From Austwickia chelonae NBRC 105200 (GTDB lineage Bacteria; Actinomycetota; Actinomycetes; Actinomycetales; Dermatophilaceae): a stretch of 64,000 nucleotides of DNA. Numbering within the stretch: position 1 is the stretch's first letter; every line of letters starts with the position of its first letter. Below are positions 26,172 to 33,881 of the stretch, in pieces. Both the position numbers and the translations under genes were made by a program. Where the stretch lies: NCBI RefSeq assembly GCF_000298175.1, contig NZ_BAGZ01000005.1, positions 620,001-684,000 of the forward strand. Reading direction: 5' to 3'. The notes under the pieces are model-generated. The model was not told the origin of the DNA. It worked only from the letters and a program-made list of their open reading frames with translations, and ran no database searches.

Positions 26172-26564
26172 TCACCGTCGCTTTCCGTCGGTCACCGGGA
26201 TATCCCGACGCTCCACCCGCCGGTACACCGTGGGCGGCCGCCCCCCGTGTCTCCCGCGGGTTTCCTGCGGCGATCCCGCAGGGGATCGTACGCCGTCGAC
26301 TCCGTCCGGCGCCCATTCCTCCAGCGACACGCCCACGCGCCCGAAACCCTCGCGGGCCAGCGCAGCGGCCCGCACCGCGAGCTCCGCCCACCGAGGAGAA
26401 GCCCGCCCCGCACCCTTCCCAGAAGTCGAGTCACCCTGCGCCGAAAACGGATCCGGCTGTCCGGCCGGACGAGGACCCCGCCCATCCCTCGCCACCCCTG
26501 CAGCCGACCCGGTGAGTACCTCAGTCAACAGTTCCGCTTCCCGGGCCACCCGGTCATAGGTCAC
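26172..26564 (-). CDS. Hypothetical protein in the glk/ArsA-like unit
   Basis: A 130-residue protein with an N-terminal helix (YDRVAREAELLTEVLTG), a Gly/Pro/Arg-rich middle and a second helix (AELAVRAAALAREGFGRVGVSL). Nothing in it matches a family I know. I accept it as real because its ATG overlaps the end of the upstream ATPase gene by 11 nt, it lies head to tail with glk (51-nt gap), and small uncharacterised proteins of this design occur at this spot in other actinobacteria. The low-complexity middle means a chance frame in GC-rich DNA cannot be excluded. Confidence 0.55.
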   Translation of the reverse strand: MTYDRVAREAELLTEVLTGSAAGVARDGRGPRPAGQPDPFSAQGDSTSGKGAGRASPRWAELAVRAAALAREGFGRVGVSLEEWAPDGVDGVRSPAGSPQETRGRHGGRPPTVYRRVERRDIPVTDGKRR

Positions 26565-27630
26565 GTTCGCGCCACTCCCCTTCCCGCCAGAGCAGATCGA
26601 TCACGATTTCACCGTCGACGACCCGAGCTGCCTCAGGCTCGCAACGACGCACCGCCGACGGCAGCGCCAGCAGGTGGGCGACCCCGTGCACGACGAGCGT
26701 CAGATCGCTTCCCCGTTGCTCCAGACGGATATCTGCAGCCTGCGTCCAGGGCAACGGCATGCTCCACTGCAAGCGCGTGGCGCACTGCGGATCCTGGACG
26801 ATACGCGCACGCGGCCGCGAACCTACCGACGCCGGAAGGACCCCCGACAGCAGCGGTGCCGCCCATTCCTCGGGCCGTTCGGCGAAGGCACCGTTCGCAG
26901 CGAGCCGGGTCGGACCGACCCGGACCGGTGCGAAAGGCCGCCAGTAGTTCGCACTCTCTTCTTCCTGGCCCTCCGAGATCTGGACGAGCAGACCTGCGCT
27001 CATACCCGCCAGCAGGAGCCCGGGGACACTCCGGCGGATCTTAGCCTCGTCCAAGGGGCGTCCGCTGGTGACCAGGTGGAGCACGCTACCGGCGTCGGTG
27101 AGCCGATCAGCCCCGGCTTCGATGTGGGCCAATCCGGAGAGCAGCGACTCGGTGACCCCAGCGACCGCGCCCCACGGCCCGGTCACCGCTTCGAGAAGAT
27201 GGCGCATCACCCACGGAACCCGGGTGCACGCCCGGATGAGCGACCCCGCTCGGTACAGATCCCCCAGATCGACCACCAGGATGTCCACGTCCTGGAGACA
27301 GCCGGACAGGGCCGCCAGGACCTGCCAGCTGTCGGCGCCGGGCAAGCCCCGCCACTCCTCGGCGATCTCCCCGGGGCACCCCTGGGAGACCAGGAGATCG
27401 GCCAAGGCCTGGTCCGTATCCCCCCACTTCGGCGTCACGGCGAGATCGACGACATCGAGCATGCCCCTTCCCGCGTCCCCGGTGGGGAACGGCCTGTCGA
27501 GGCTGACGGGATCTGCGATGTGCGCCAGTCTGACCTTGTGCCCCTCGGCCGCCCAGGCTGCAGCCAGCGCCGCACTCACGGTACTCACACCGGCACCACC
27601 GACCCCGGTCAGCAGATGGAGATCAGGCAA
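26554..27630 (-). CDS. ArsA/Get3-like ATPase with degenerate P-loop
   Basis: A 358-residue member of the anion-transporting ATPase family at the position of Rv2184c. The fold is recognisable: an N-terminal P-loop stretch, VDILVVDLGDLYRAG as the Walker B-like segment, and a C-terminal alpha-crystallin-like domain (LEQRGSDLTLVVHG, then LPSAVRRCEPEAARVVDG). The P-loop reads TGVGGAGVSTV where the family has GKGGVGKT, so both the signature lysine and the Walker A lysine are missing. Either ATP binding is altered or the protein is a non-catalytic relative. It follows the SRPBCC gene by 4 nt in the same unit. Confidence 0.8.
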   Translation of the reverse strand: MPDLHLLTGVGGAGVSTVSAALAAAWAAEGHKVRLAHIADPVSLDRPFPTGDAGRGMLDVVDLAVTPKWGDTDQALADLLVSQGCPGEIAEEWRGLPGADSWQVLAALSGCLQDVDILVVDLGDLYRAGSLIRACTRVPWVMRHLLEAVTGPWGAVAGVTESLLSGLAHIEAGADRLTDAGSVLHLVTSGRPLDEAKIRRSVPGLLLAGMSAGLLVQISEGQEEESANYWRPFAPVRVGPTRLAANGAFAERPEEWAAPLLSGVLPASVGSRPRARIVQDPQCATRLQWSMPLPWTQAADIRLEQRGSDLTLVVHGVAHLLALPSAVRRCEPEAARVVDGEIVIDLLWREGEWRERDL

Positions 27631-27634
27631 GTGT

Positions 27635-28078
27635 TCAGCCTTCGCAGCGTTTCTTCAGCCCGTCCAGGGCGCCGGTCACGATGCTCTTCTCAGCCTGCCG
27701 TTTGAGCATCCCGGGCACGGCGAGGTCGACGTCGACGGTGAGTCGGTAGGTGACCCGAGTTCCTCCGCCCTCGGCACAGAGGGAGTACGAGCCGTCCATC
27801 GCGGTGAGCTTCTCCCCTCGGACCAGTGTCCAGGAGATGACCCCTTGGCTGTCCTCCTCGATGTCCCAGGTGTAGTCGAGCACGTAGGTGTCCTTGAAGA
27901 TCCCGGCGTCCACCACGAACTCGACATGTTCGGGCCATTCCTCCTCGTCCTGGGTCAGCACCCGCACGGACTGCATCTGCGAGGTCCACTGCGGATAGGC
28001 CTCGACATCGGCGATGACATCGGCCACGACGGTGGGGGAACTCTCGACGTAGATGCTCGATTCGGTGTGATCTGCCAT
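27635..28078 (-). CDS. SRPBCC (START-like) protein, Rv2185c type
   Basis: A 147-residue single-domain protein of the polyketide cyclase/dehydrase superfamily: SIYVESSPTVVADVIADVEAYPQW opens the helix-grip fold and a C-terminal helix (MLKRQAEKSIVTGALDGLKKRCE) closes the pocket. Such proteins bind a hydrophobic ligand; none is known here. It precedes the ArsA-like ATPase, as in M. tuberculosis, suggesting a joint task in lipid or membrane biology. The ATG at 28078 lies 6 nt after a TACGGT box with no Shine-Dalgarno, so it is probably leaderless. Confidence 0.88.
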   Translation of the reverse strand: MADHTESSIYVESSPTVVADVIADVEAYPQWTSQMQSVRVLTQDEEEWPEHVEFVVDAGIFKDTYVLDYTWDIEEDSQGVISWTLVRGEKLTAMDGSYSLCAEGGGTRVTYRLTVDVDLAVPGMLKRQAEKSIVTGALDGLKKRCEG

Positions 28079-28084
28079 GGGCCG

Positions 28085-28090
28085 ACCGTA
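28085..28090 (-). promoter_or_regulatory. -10 box, leaderless promoter of the SRPBCC gene
   Basis: TACGGT on the minus strand, 6 nt before the ATG at 28078. Confidence 0.4.
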
Positions 28091-28112
28091 CCGTTGTCGA
28101 CGGGCGGAGAAC

Positions 28113-28538
28113 TCACGAATCCTGGAGATGTTCGTCCGTCAAAGGACGGGCGGACTGTCCCCCGTGGACCTCCCAGACACGCCTGTCCGGTTCGAGCCGA
28201 TCCTTCAGCGCCGTGACAAAGCGTTTCCACCTGCGAACATGGGCGTACTCAATGCGTCTGGCATGCCTGCCGAGGGCATCGGCGCGGATATAATGATGCA
28301 CGATCGTGCCGTCCCAGAAAGGTTCCAACCACACCTCGAACTCGCCCCGCAGGACACCCTCGACATGCCAGATCGCACCCAAGTGTCCACGATCCTGGTG
28401 TAAGGTCGCGCGAACGTGGGGCCATACGTTGGCGACATTGTCGCCATGACGGAAGACAGCGGCCAGAAGGGCTGGGGACGCCTCGATATATGTCTCGTCG
28501 ACGATCTGCACCTGATGTCGCGTCGAATCCCACACCAC
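28113..28538 (-). CDS. Second SRPBCC-like protein
   Basis: A 141-residue protein that looks like a divergent START-fold member: VQIVDETYIEASPALLAAVF at the start matches the opening strand and helix of the superfamily, and GEFEVWLEPFWDGTIVHHYIRAD resembles its central strands. A C-terminal helix with basic residues follows (RRWKRFVTALKDRLEP). It is 34 nt upstream of the other SRPBCC gene. The start is one of two adjacent GTG codons at 28538 with no clear ribosome site; a GTG nine codons later is possible. The ligand is unknown. Confidence 0.75.
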   Translation of the reverse strand: MVWDSTRHQVQIVDETYIEASPALLAAVFRHGDNVANVWPHVRATLHQDRGHLGAIWHVEGVLRGEFEVWLEPFWDGTIVHHYIRADALGRHARRIEYAHVRRWKRFVTALKDRLEPDRRVWEVHGGQSARPLTDEHLQDS

Positions 28539-28560
28539 ACCAGGATGTGTCAGGAGGGCG

Positions 28561-28579
28561 CGTCACGTCACGTCACGTC
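28561..28579. repeat. Tandem CGTCA pentamer repeat
   Basis: Nearly four copies of CGTCA in a row lie in the shared upstream region of the SRPBCC gene and the acyl-CoA ligase. They could be a slippage-prone tract or clustered half-sites for a regulator. Confidence 0.6.
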
Positions 28580-28636
28580 CACAACCGGCCTTGTACGCGG
28601 GCCATGGCGCGTTATCGGTGTCACATCATCGAAGGC

Positions 28637-28653
28637 GGTCACTGTGCGTGACC
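28637..28653. promoter_or_regulatory. Inverted repeat, candidate operator upstream of the acyl-CoA ligase
   Basis: GGTCAC-TGTGC-GTGACC is a perfect 6-bp inverted repeat with a 5-nt spacer, 52 nt before the ligase ATG. It looks like a dimeric repressor site, possibly TetR type; the protein is unknown. Confidence 0.45.
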
Positions 28654-28704
28654 AGCGGGTAGTGTCCAGCGGCAGCCGCACTGCTGCAGCTTACGGAGGG
28701 ATCC

Positions 28705-30516
28705 ATGCGAGAGAATTCTGTCCCCGTCCTCGCCACGTCGACGGAGACGAGTCTTGGCAATATCACCGCACGCAATGCGCGCATAGCTCCCGATCGTGTG
28801 GCCCTGAGCCGCCGCTTCCCCGGATCGACCGACTGGGTGGATGTCACCTGCCGGGAATTCGACGAACAAGTTCGAGCCCTCGCCGCAGCCTTCCTCGCCG
28901 CAGGTCTGAACTGGGGCGACCGGGTGGCGGTGATGAGTCGCACCAGATACGAGTGGACACTGGTCGACTTCGCCCTGTGGACCGCAGGCCTGGTCAGCGT
29001 GCCCATCTACGAGACCTCGTCCTCCGAACAGGTGCACTGGATCCTGTCGAACAGCGGATGTCGCGCGATCGTCGTGGAATCCGCCGAACACCAGAAGACG
29101 GTCGAGAAGATCCGCGACGACTGTTCGCAGATGGAATTCCTCTGGCAGATCGACGCCGGCGATCTCGACCGCCTGTCCGCCCAGGAATGTGACCAGCGGC
29201 CCTTGCAGGAGGCTGCGAAACGCACCACCCGGCAGGACCTCGCCACGATCATCTACACCTCAGGGACGACCGGACGCCCCAAGGGGTGTGAGCTGACCCA
29301 CGACAACTTCCTCCAGCTGTCGCAGAACGCCGCAGGTTCCCTCCCCGAGATCGTCGGTGACCCCGAGGCCTGCACCCTGTTGTTCCTCCCCCTGGCCCAT
29401 GTCCTGGCCCGTTTCATCCAGGTGCTGGGCATCGACGTCGGCATGCGGGTGGGACATGCCCCTGATATCAAACAGCTCCTGCCGGACATGGACTCCTTCC
29501 GCCCGACACTGCTGCTCGCGGTCCCGCGCGTCTTCGAGAAGATCTACAACTCACTCGACCAGAAGGCCGCCACCGAGGGTAAGGGCCGGGTCTTCCGGCT
29601 CTCGGCCCGGACCGCGATCGCCTACAGCCGAGCCGTCGACACCGGTTCGGTATCCATCCCCCTGAGGATCCAGCACAAGGTGTTCGACCTCCTCGTCTAC
29701 TCCAAGCTGAGGGCGGCGCTCGGCGGGCGTTGCCTGTGGGCGATCTCCGGCGGAGCTCCCTTGGGCTCCCGGCTCGGCCACTTCTTCCGAGGAGCCGGCA
29801 TCAACATCCTCGAGGGTTACGGCCTGACCGAGACCACGGCACCCACCAACGTGAATCTCCCCAGCTCGAACGGCATCGGCACCGTAGGACTCCCCATGCC
29901 TGGGACTTCGGTCCGGATCGCCGACGACGGGGAGCTCCTGGTCAAGGGGATCGGGATCTTCCGCGCCTATCACGGCAACGAGGAGGCCACCGCACAGGCC
30001 TTCACCGAGGACGGCTGGTTCCGCACCGGTGATCTCGGTTCTCTCGACGAGGACGGGCGACTGGCCATCACCGGGCGGAAGAAGGAGATCCTGGTCACCG
30101 CAGGGGGGAAGAATGTGGCCCCCGCCCCCCTGGAGGACGCGATCCGCGCTCACCCCCTGGTCTCCCAATGCATGGTCGTCGGTGATCAGCGGCCCTTCGT
30201 CGGTGCCCTGGTGACCTTGGACTCGGAGATGATCTCCATCTGGGGACAAGCCCACGGCCGCACCGATCTCACCTGGGACAACGCGCATACGGACCCGCTG
30301 GTCCTCGAACATCTCCAAATGGCGGTGAACCGGGCCAACGAGAAGGTCAGCCGCGCCGAGAGCATCCGTAAGTTCGTGGTCCTCGAGACGGACTTCACCG
30401 AGGAGAGCGGGCATCTGACCCCCTCGCTGAAGATCCGGAGGACCGTCGTCGCCCATGACTTCGCCGACCAGATCGATGCCCTGTACGGCACCGGTGGACC
30501 GCCCTCGGCAGGCTGA
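28705..30516 (+). CDS. fadD15: Long-chain fatty-acid-CoA ligase (FadD15 type)
   Basis: A 603-residue AMP-forming acyl-CoA synthetase. The nucleotide motif YTSGTTGRPKGCELTHDN is near residue 190, GYGLTETTAPTN near 370, the hinge region GWFRTGDLGSLDEDGRL near 440, and the catalytic lysine region (LTPSLKIRRT) near 575. It activates long-chain fatty acids for degradation or lipid synthesis. The ATG at 28705 has ACGGAGGG upstream. The position matches fadD15 (Rv2187). A candidate operator and a pentamer repeat lie upstream. Confidence 0.94.
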   Translation: MRENSVPVLATSTETSLGNITARNARIAPDRVALSRRFPGSTDWVDVTCREFDEQVRALAAAFLAAGLNWGDRVAVMSRTRYEWTLVDFALWTAGLVSVPIYETSSSEQVHWILSNSGCRAIVVESAEHQKTVEKIRDDCSQMEFLWQIDAGDLDRLSAQECDQRPLQEAAKRTTRQDLATIIYTSGTTGRPKGCELTHDNFLQLSQNAAGSLPEIVGDPEACTLLFLPLAHVLARFIQVLGIDVGMRVGHAPDIKQLLPDMDSFRPTLLLAVPRVFEKIYNSLDQKAATEGKGRVFRLSARTAIAYSRAVDTGSVSIPLRIQHKVFDLLVYSKLRAALGGRCLWAISGGAPLGSRLGHFFRGAGINILEGYGLTETTAPTNVNLPSSNGIGTVGLPMPGTSVRIADDGELLVKGIGIFRAYHGNEEATAQAFTEDGWFRTGDLGSLDEDGRLAITGRKKEILVTAGGKNVAPAPLEDAIRAHPLVSQCMVVGDQRPFVGALVTLDSEMISIWGQAHGRTDLTWDNAHTDPLVLEHLQMAVNRANEKVSRAESIRKFVVLETDFTEESGHLTPSLKIRRTVVAHDFADQIDALYGTGGPPSAG

Positions 30517-30546
30517 CGGTCCTGCGGGGCAGGAGACGTGGGGTGG

Positions 30547-30580
30547 GTGTGCAGAAGCATCCTCGCAGATGCCTGCACAC
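30547..30580. terminator. Bidirectional hairpin after the acyl-CoA ligase
   Basis: GTGTGCAG (30547-30554) pairs with CTGCACAC (30573-30580), and an inner GCATC/GATGC stem follows a 2-nt bulge. It lies between convergent stop codons. Confidence 0.65.
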
Positions 30581-31777
30581 TCACCGTCCGCCCAGTGAGG
30601 ACACCCTCTTCCGCCACGCGGACTCCAGGTCGGGTAGACGCCATCCGGTCACGGACCGTAGGGAATCGACCACGCCCGGACTGCCGGCCCTTCGTCCACG
30701 GGCCTGACGCACCCAACGGCACAGAGCTTCCTCACCATGGGTCTCTGCCACGATCCGGCAGGCCAACCAGGCAGAGGCATAGGCTTCCTGACGGGCCTGA
30801 CCGGAGAAGTCCTTGTCCTCGGGGAGCCCATCGGGCGGGCCGTGCCGGGCAACTCTGCGTGCCAGATCCGCCGCGACGGCTTCCTCCGGTAAGGAGGTCC
30901 TCCGGTAGGCGATGTACTCGCAGAACCCCTCGTCGAGCCACAACGGCCGAGGCCCGTCCAGATCGCGTCGCAGCACCAGATGGGTGAACTCGTGGGCCAG
31001 GACGATGGATTTGCCCTCGGCCACCAGACGCCCCCACATCTGCGGATTCACCACCACCCGGTCGGCACCCACACTGCGCCCCTCACGAACCGCTCCAACC
31101 GTGACCGCCGGGATCTGCCCACCGCTCCCGGGCTGTGTCGCCCATCTCTCGTAATGGGCGACCGCGACAGGCATCAACACCACCGGCCGGCATCTCTCCC
31201 CCGACCACAGGTCGTGCACCTGCGCAACAGCTCCATCGGCCCGAGCGACGGCCTCTGACAGGAGCGCGGGCGATCCCCCACCGACGACCAGACAGTCCGC
31301 CCCCCTGCGGACCTGAGCCGAAGCCTCCTCCCAGGGGAAGGATGCCTCCCCGACCCTGCGCGGAAGCCGGTCGTCCAGTTGCCACCAGGTCATCCCCGTC
31401 GCCGCGACCCGGTCGACCCCCTCGATCCGGTAGCTCAGCTCAGCGCCCAGGCGCTGCCCGGCCCTGCGGAAAGCCCCGTAGGAGACTTCACGCACGCCCA
31501 GCGCCTGCATCACCGCGAATGCGCCTGGCCCCTCGTCCAGACCCGACTCGGACCGGACACTCCCGACCCAGCCGACCTCGTCCCCACGGGCATAGGCCGC
31601 GGCTCTCCCCGACAGAGCCTTCTCCAGCCCGGAGAGCTCCGGGTCGGGGGAACGTCCAGGTCGGGAAGAAGGAGCAGGATCGGCGCAGGCCGTGATCGTC
31701 GCGCCGCAGAACAGAAATGCGCCCCCGGCCGCGCCGCGCAGGACATCCCGCCTGCTCACGAATTCTGCCGAGGACAT
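30581..31777 (-). CDS. Tat-exported lipoprotein with gluzincin-like zinc peptidase motif
   Basis: A 398-residue protein. The N-terminus FVSRRDVLRGAAGGAFLF ends in ITAC, combining a twin-arginine motif with a lipobox (Cys31), so it is probably folded before export and lipid-anchored. A mobile central region is followed by the zinc motif LAHEFTHLVLRRDLDG and, 15-20 residues on, LDEGFCEYIAYR with the third ligand glutamate, as in the peptidase MA-like clan. The ATG at 31777 is selected because it puts the signal peptide at the N-terminus; the open frame runs 95 codons further up without a signal. It is divergent from the RAM-domain gene. Substrate unknown; proteolysis at the outer membrane face is inferred. 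Confidence 0.78.
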   Translation of the reverse strand: MSSAEFVSRRDVLRGAAGGAFLFCGATITACADPAPSSRPGRSPDPELSGLEKALSGRAAAYARGDEVGWVGSVRSESGLDEGPGAFAVMQALGVREVSYGAFRRAGQRLGAELSYRIEGVDRVAATGMTWWQLDDRLPRRVGEASFPWEEASAQVRRGADCLVVGGGSPALLSEAVARADGAVAQVHDLWSGERCRPVVLMPVAVAHYERWATQPGSGGQIPAVTVGAVREGRSVGADRVVVNPQMWGRLVAEGKSIVLAHEFTHLVLRRDLDGPRPLWLDEGFCEYIAYRRTSLPEEAVAADLARRVARHGPPDGLPEDKDFSGQARQEAYASAWLACRIVAETHGEEALCRWVRQARGRRAGSPGVVDSLRSVTGWRLPDLESAWRKRVSSLGGR

Positions 31778-31834
31778 CTCGTCATGGTAGGTCCGGTGCG
31801 ATGGCTTCCGAGCAGGTCTGTGGACGTGTCCGGT

Positions 31835-31840
31835 TAGAGT
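31835..31840 (+). promoter_or_regulatory. -10 box, leaderless promoter of the RAM-domain gene
   Basis: TAGAGT, 6 nt before the GTG at 31847. Confidence 0.45.
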
Positions 31841-31846
31841 GTCGGA

Positions 31847-32125
31847 GTGATCACCGCCATCGTCCTCATCCATGCCGACGTCGACCGGATCCCCGAAGTG
31901 GCCCAGGACATCGCAGGTCAGCCAGGTGTACGTGAGGTCTATTCGGTCACCGGTGACTGCGATCTCATCGCCGTCGTCCAGGTCGATCAACACGAGGAGT
32001 TCGCCGACGTCATCGCCGACCGGTTGAACAAGACCTCCGGGGTACGCAGCACCCGCACCCATATCGCCTTCCGGCAGTACGGTTCCGCAGACATGGACGC
32101 TGCTTTCGAGATCGGGCTCGACTAA
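31847..32125 (+). CDS. Stand-alone Lrp/AsnC ligand-binding (RAM) domain protein
   Basis: A 92-residue protein consisting only of the RAM effector domain of Lrp/AsnC regulators (VREVYSVTGDCDLIAVVQV is the ligand-pocket stretch) with no helix-turn-helix. Such proteins form ring oligomers that bind amino acids and may modulate partner regulators or enzymes. It converges with trpD with only 6 nt between the stops, and a small RAM gene near trpD is a recurring actinobacterial arrangement as I recall it. It may sense an amino acid related to tryptophan synthesis; that is inference. GTG at 31847 is apparently leaderless. Confidence 0.87.
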   Translation: MITAIVLIHADVDRIPEVAQDIAGQPGVREVYSVTGDCDLIAVVQVDQHEEFADVIADRLNKTSGVRSTRTHIAFRQYGSADMDAAFEIGLD

Positions 32126-32131
32126 GCAGCC

Positions 32132-33190
32132 TCAACCGGCGCGATAACCGCAGGTGGCAGACCGCCACCGCTCCAAGCTGTCCGCGGCTGACCCCGTGTC
32201 GATCGACGCCTCGGCCCGGTCCATCCCCTGTCGTAGATCACGGACGAAGGCACCCTGATCCGACCCACTGCTCGGACCCATGACCGCCAAGGCCAGACCG
32301 GCGTTGAGCACCACCGCGTCACGGATCGGCCCCACTCTGCCGGAGAGAACCTCCCGAACGACCTGCGCGTTCTCAGCCGGGCTCCCACCCCGCAGAGACG
32401 ACAACGGCGAGACGGGCACCCCCAGTGTTTCAGGGTCAACGACATATTCGCGTACCGATCCACCCCGCACCCACCACACCCGCGACGTCGTGGAAATCGT
32501 CAACTCGTCCAGACCGTCGTCGCCCCGCAGCACCGCAGTATCCTTCCCCCGGGCGGCAAAAACCCCCGCCACCAAGGGAGCCAAGGCAGGATCGGCGACA
32601 CCGATCGCCGCGTGACTGGGTCGCGCCGGATTGGTCAACGGACCCAGGATGTTGAAGACCGTCGGTATCCCCAGATCTCGACGTGGCCCCGCCGCATGGC
32701 GCATCGCAGGGTGGAAGACCTGGGCGAAGCAGAAAGTCATCCCTGCCGTGCGAGCCACCTCGGCCACCTGATCCGGTGAAAGGTCCAGGACCACCCCGAG
32801 CTCCTCGAGGACATCAGCGGTCCCCGAACTCGACGAGGCCGCACGGTTACCGTGCTTGACAACGGTCGCTCCGGCCCCGGCACAGACCAGGGCCGCCATC
32901 GTCGAGATGTTCACGCTGTGCGACCCGTCCCCTCCGGTACCCACGATGTCCAGAGTGGGCCCGGGCACCACGATCGGCCGGGCGTGCGCCAGCATCTCCT
33001 CCGCAATGGCCGTCAGCTCGTCCACCGTCACGCCCTTGGCGCGCAAGGCGACCACGAAAGCTGCGAGCTGCGCCGGGGACGCCTCACCGTTCATGATGCG
33101 ACGCCACGCCCAGGTCGCCTCCGACGGAGCCAGATCACGACCGGACAACACTGCGGTCAGTACTGTGGGCCAGGTGGGACCGGCCGCCAT
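32132..33190 (-). CDS. trpD: Anthranilate phosphoribosyltransferase
   Basis: A 352-residue enzyme that joins anthranilate to PRPP in tryptophan synthesis. The PRPP-binding glycine loop DIVGTGGDGSHSVNIST and the KHGNRAASSSSGTADVLEELG motif are complete, as is the FNILGPLTNPA segment. The ATG at 33190 comes 2 nt after the stop of the receiver-domain gene, so the two are translationally coupled. The frame extends 99 codons upstream but would cover that gene. No other trp genes are in the window. Confidence 0.95.
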   Translation of the reverse strand: MAAGPTWPTVLTAVLSGRDLAPSEATWAWRRIMNGEASPAQLAAFVVALRAKGVTVDELTAIAEEMLAHARPIVVPGPTLDIVGTGGDGSHSVNISTMAALVCAGAGATVVKHGNRAASSSSGTADVLEELGVVLDLSPDQVAEVARTAGMTFCFAQVFHPAMRHAAGPRRDLGIPTVFNILGPLTNPARPSHAAIGVADPALAPLVAGVFAARGKDTAVLRGDDGLDELTISTTSRVWWVRGGSVREYVVDPETLGVPVSPLSSLRGGSPAENAQVVREVLSGRVGPIRDAVVLNAGLALAVMGPSSGSDQGAFVRDLRQGMDRAEASIDTGSAADSLERWRSATCGYRAG

Positions 33191-33192
33191 GC

Positions 33193-33648
33193 TCAAACCG
33201 GGGTCACCGCTTCCCGAGAAGACGTCTCGGCGACCACCTTCGCCATCTGCACCGGATCGAGCGGATGAGGAACCACGCCGTCGGCATAGGACCAGGCCGC
33301 GAGCCAATCGTCCTGCGGACGCCCGGTCAAGACCACCACGGGAGGACATTCGAAGATCTCGTGCTTGAACTGGCGACACATCCCCAGCCCGCCGTAGGGC
33401 GCCGACTCGCCGTCGAGGATCAACAGGTCGAAGGTGTTCGACCGAACTGCCTCCTCGGCTGCGACCGGGGTCGCGCACTCGAACCACGACTCGATCTCCA
33501 CCTGGCGGGAAGGACGTTTACCGACGGCGACCCGCACGGCGTCACGCGTGGACCGGTCGTCGCTGTAGAGAAGGACACGCAGACGACGGGGCACGGCGGC
33601 ATCCTCGGTTGCTGCGGCGTCGACAGCGGATTCGGGGGAGGTGCTCAT
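33193..33648 (-). CDS. Stand-alone response-regulator receiver-like protein
   Basis: A 151-residue protein with only a receiver domain and no output domain. The acidic pocket is in YSDDRSTRDA, the phosphoacceptor aspartate is in LLILDGESAPYGG, and the switch threonine is in VVVLTGRPQDDW. The conserved lysine before the last proline is replaced: VVPHPLDP has His where the family has Lys-Pro. No histidine kinase is nearby. It is coupled to trpD. The ATG at 33648 follows TAGGAT by 6 nt and is probably leaderless. Whether it is phosphorylated is uncertain. Confidence 0.82.
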   Translation of the reverse strand: MSTSPESAVDAAATEDAAVPRRLRVLLYSDDRSTRDAVRVAVGKRPSRQVEIESWFECATPVAAEEAVRSNTFDLLILDGESAPYGGLGMCRQFKHEIFECPPVVVLTGRPQDDWLAAWSYADGVVPHPLDPVQMAKVVAETSSREAVTPV

Positions 33649-33654
33649 AGGGGG

Positions 33655-33660
33655 ATCCTA
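33655..33660 (-). promoter_or_regulatory. -10 box, leaderless promoter of the receiver-trpD unit
   Basis: TAGGAT on the minus strand, 6 nt before the ATG at 33648. Confidence 0.45.
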
Positions 33661-33881
33661 CCCGCGCCGGTCCACTACGGACGCCCGTACCTCTTCTCCT
33701 CGGAAGCCGAAGGCGCGGACGCCCACTCACCCCGACCTGACTGGCTCGCCTACCGTGAAAACGCAGGTCCGCCCACCGCTCGTCCGGGACAACCGACCGC
33801 TGAGCGACGATCTGTTCGACGCACCGCCTAGCCCTGCTCAGCACGCCGGATCGCCGCCGATCGTCAGGCAATATTGCGGCC

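Noticed and set aside
28561-28579. Possible CRISPR or iteron array
   Set aside because: Only 5-nt units without spacers; too short and simple for CRISPR, and no cas or replication genes are near.
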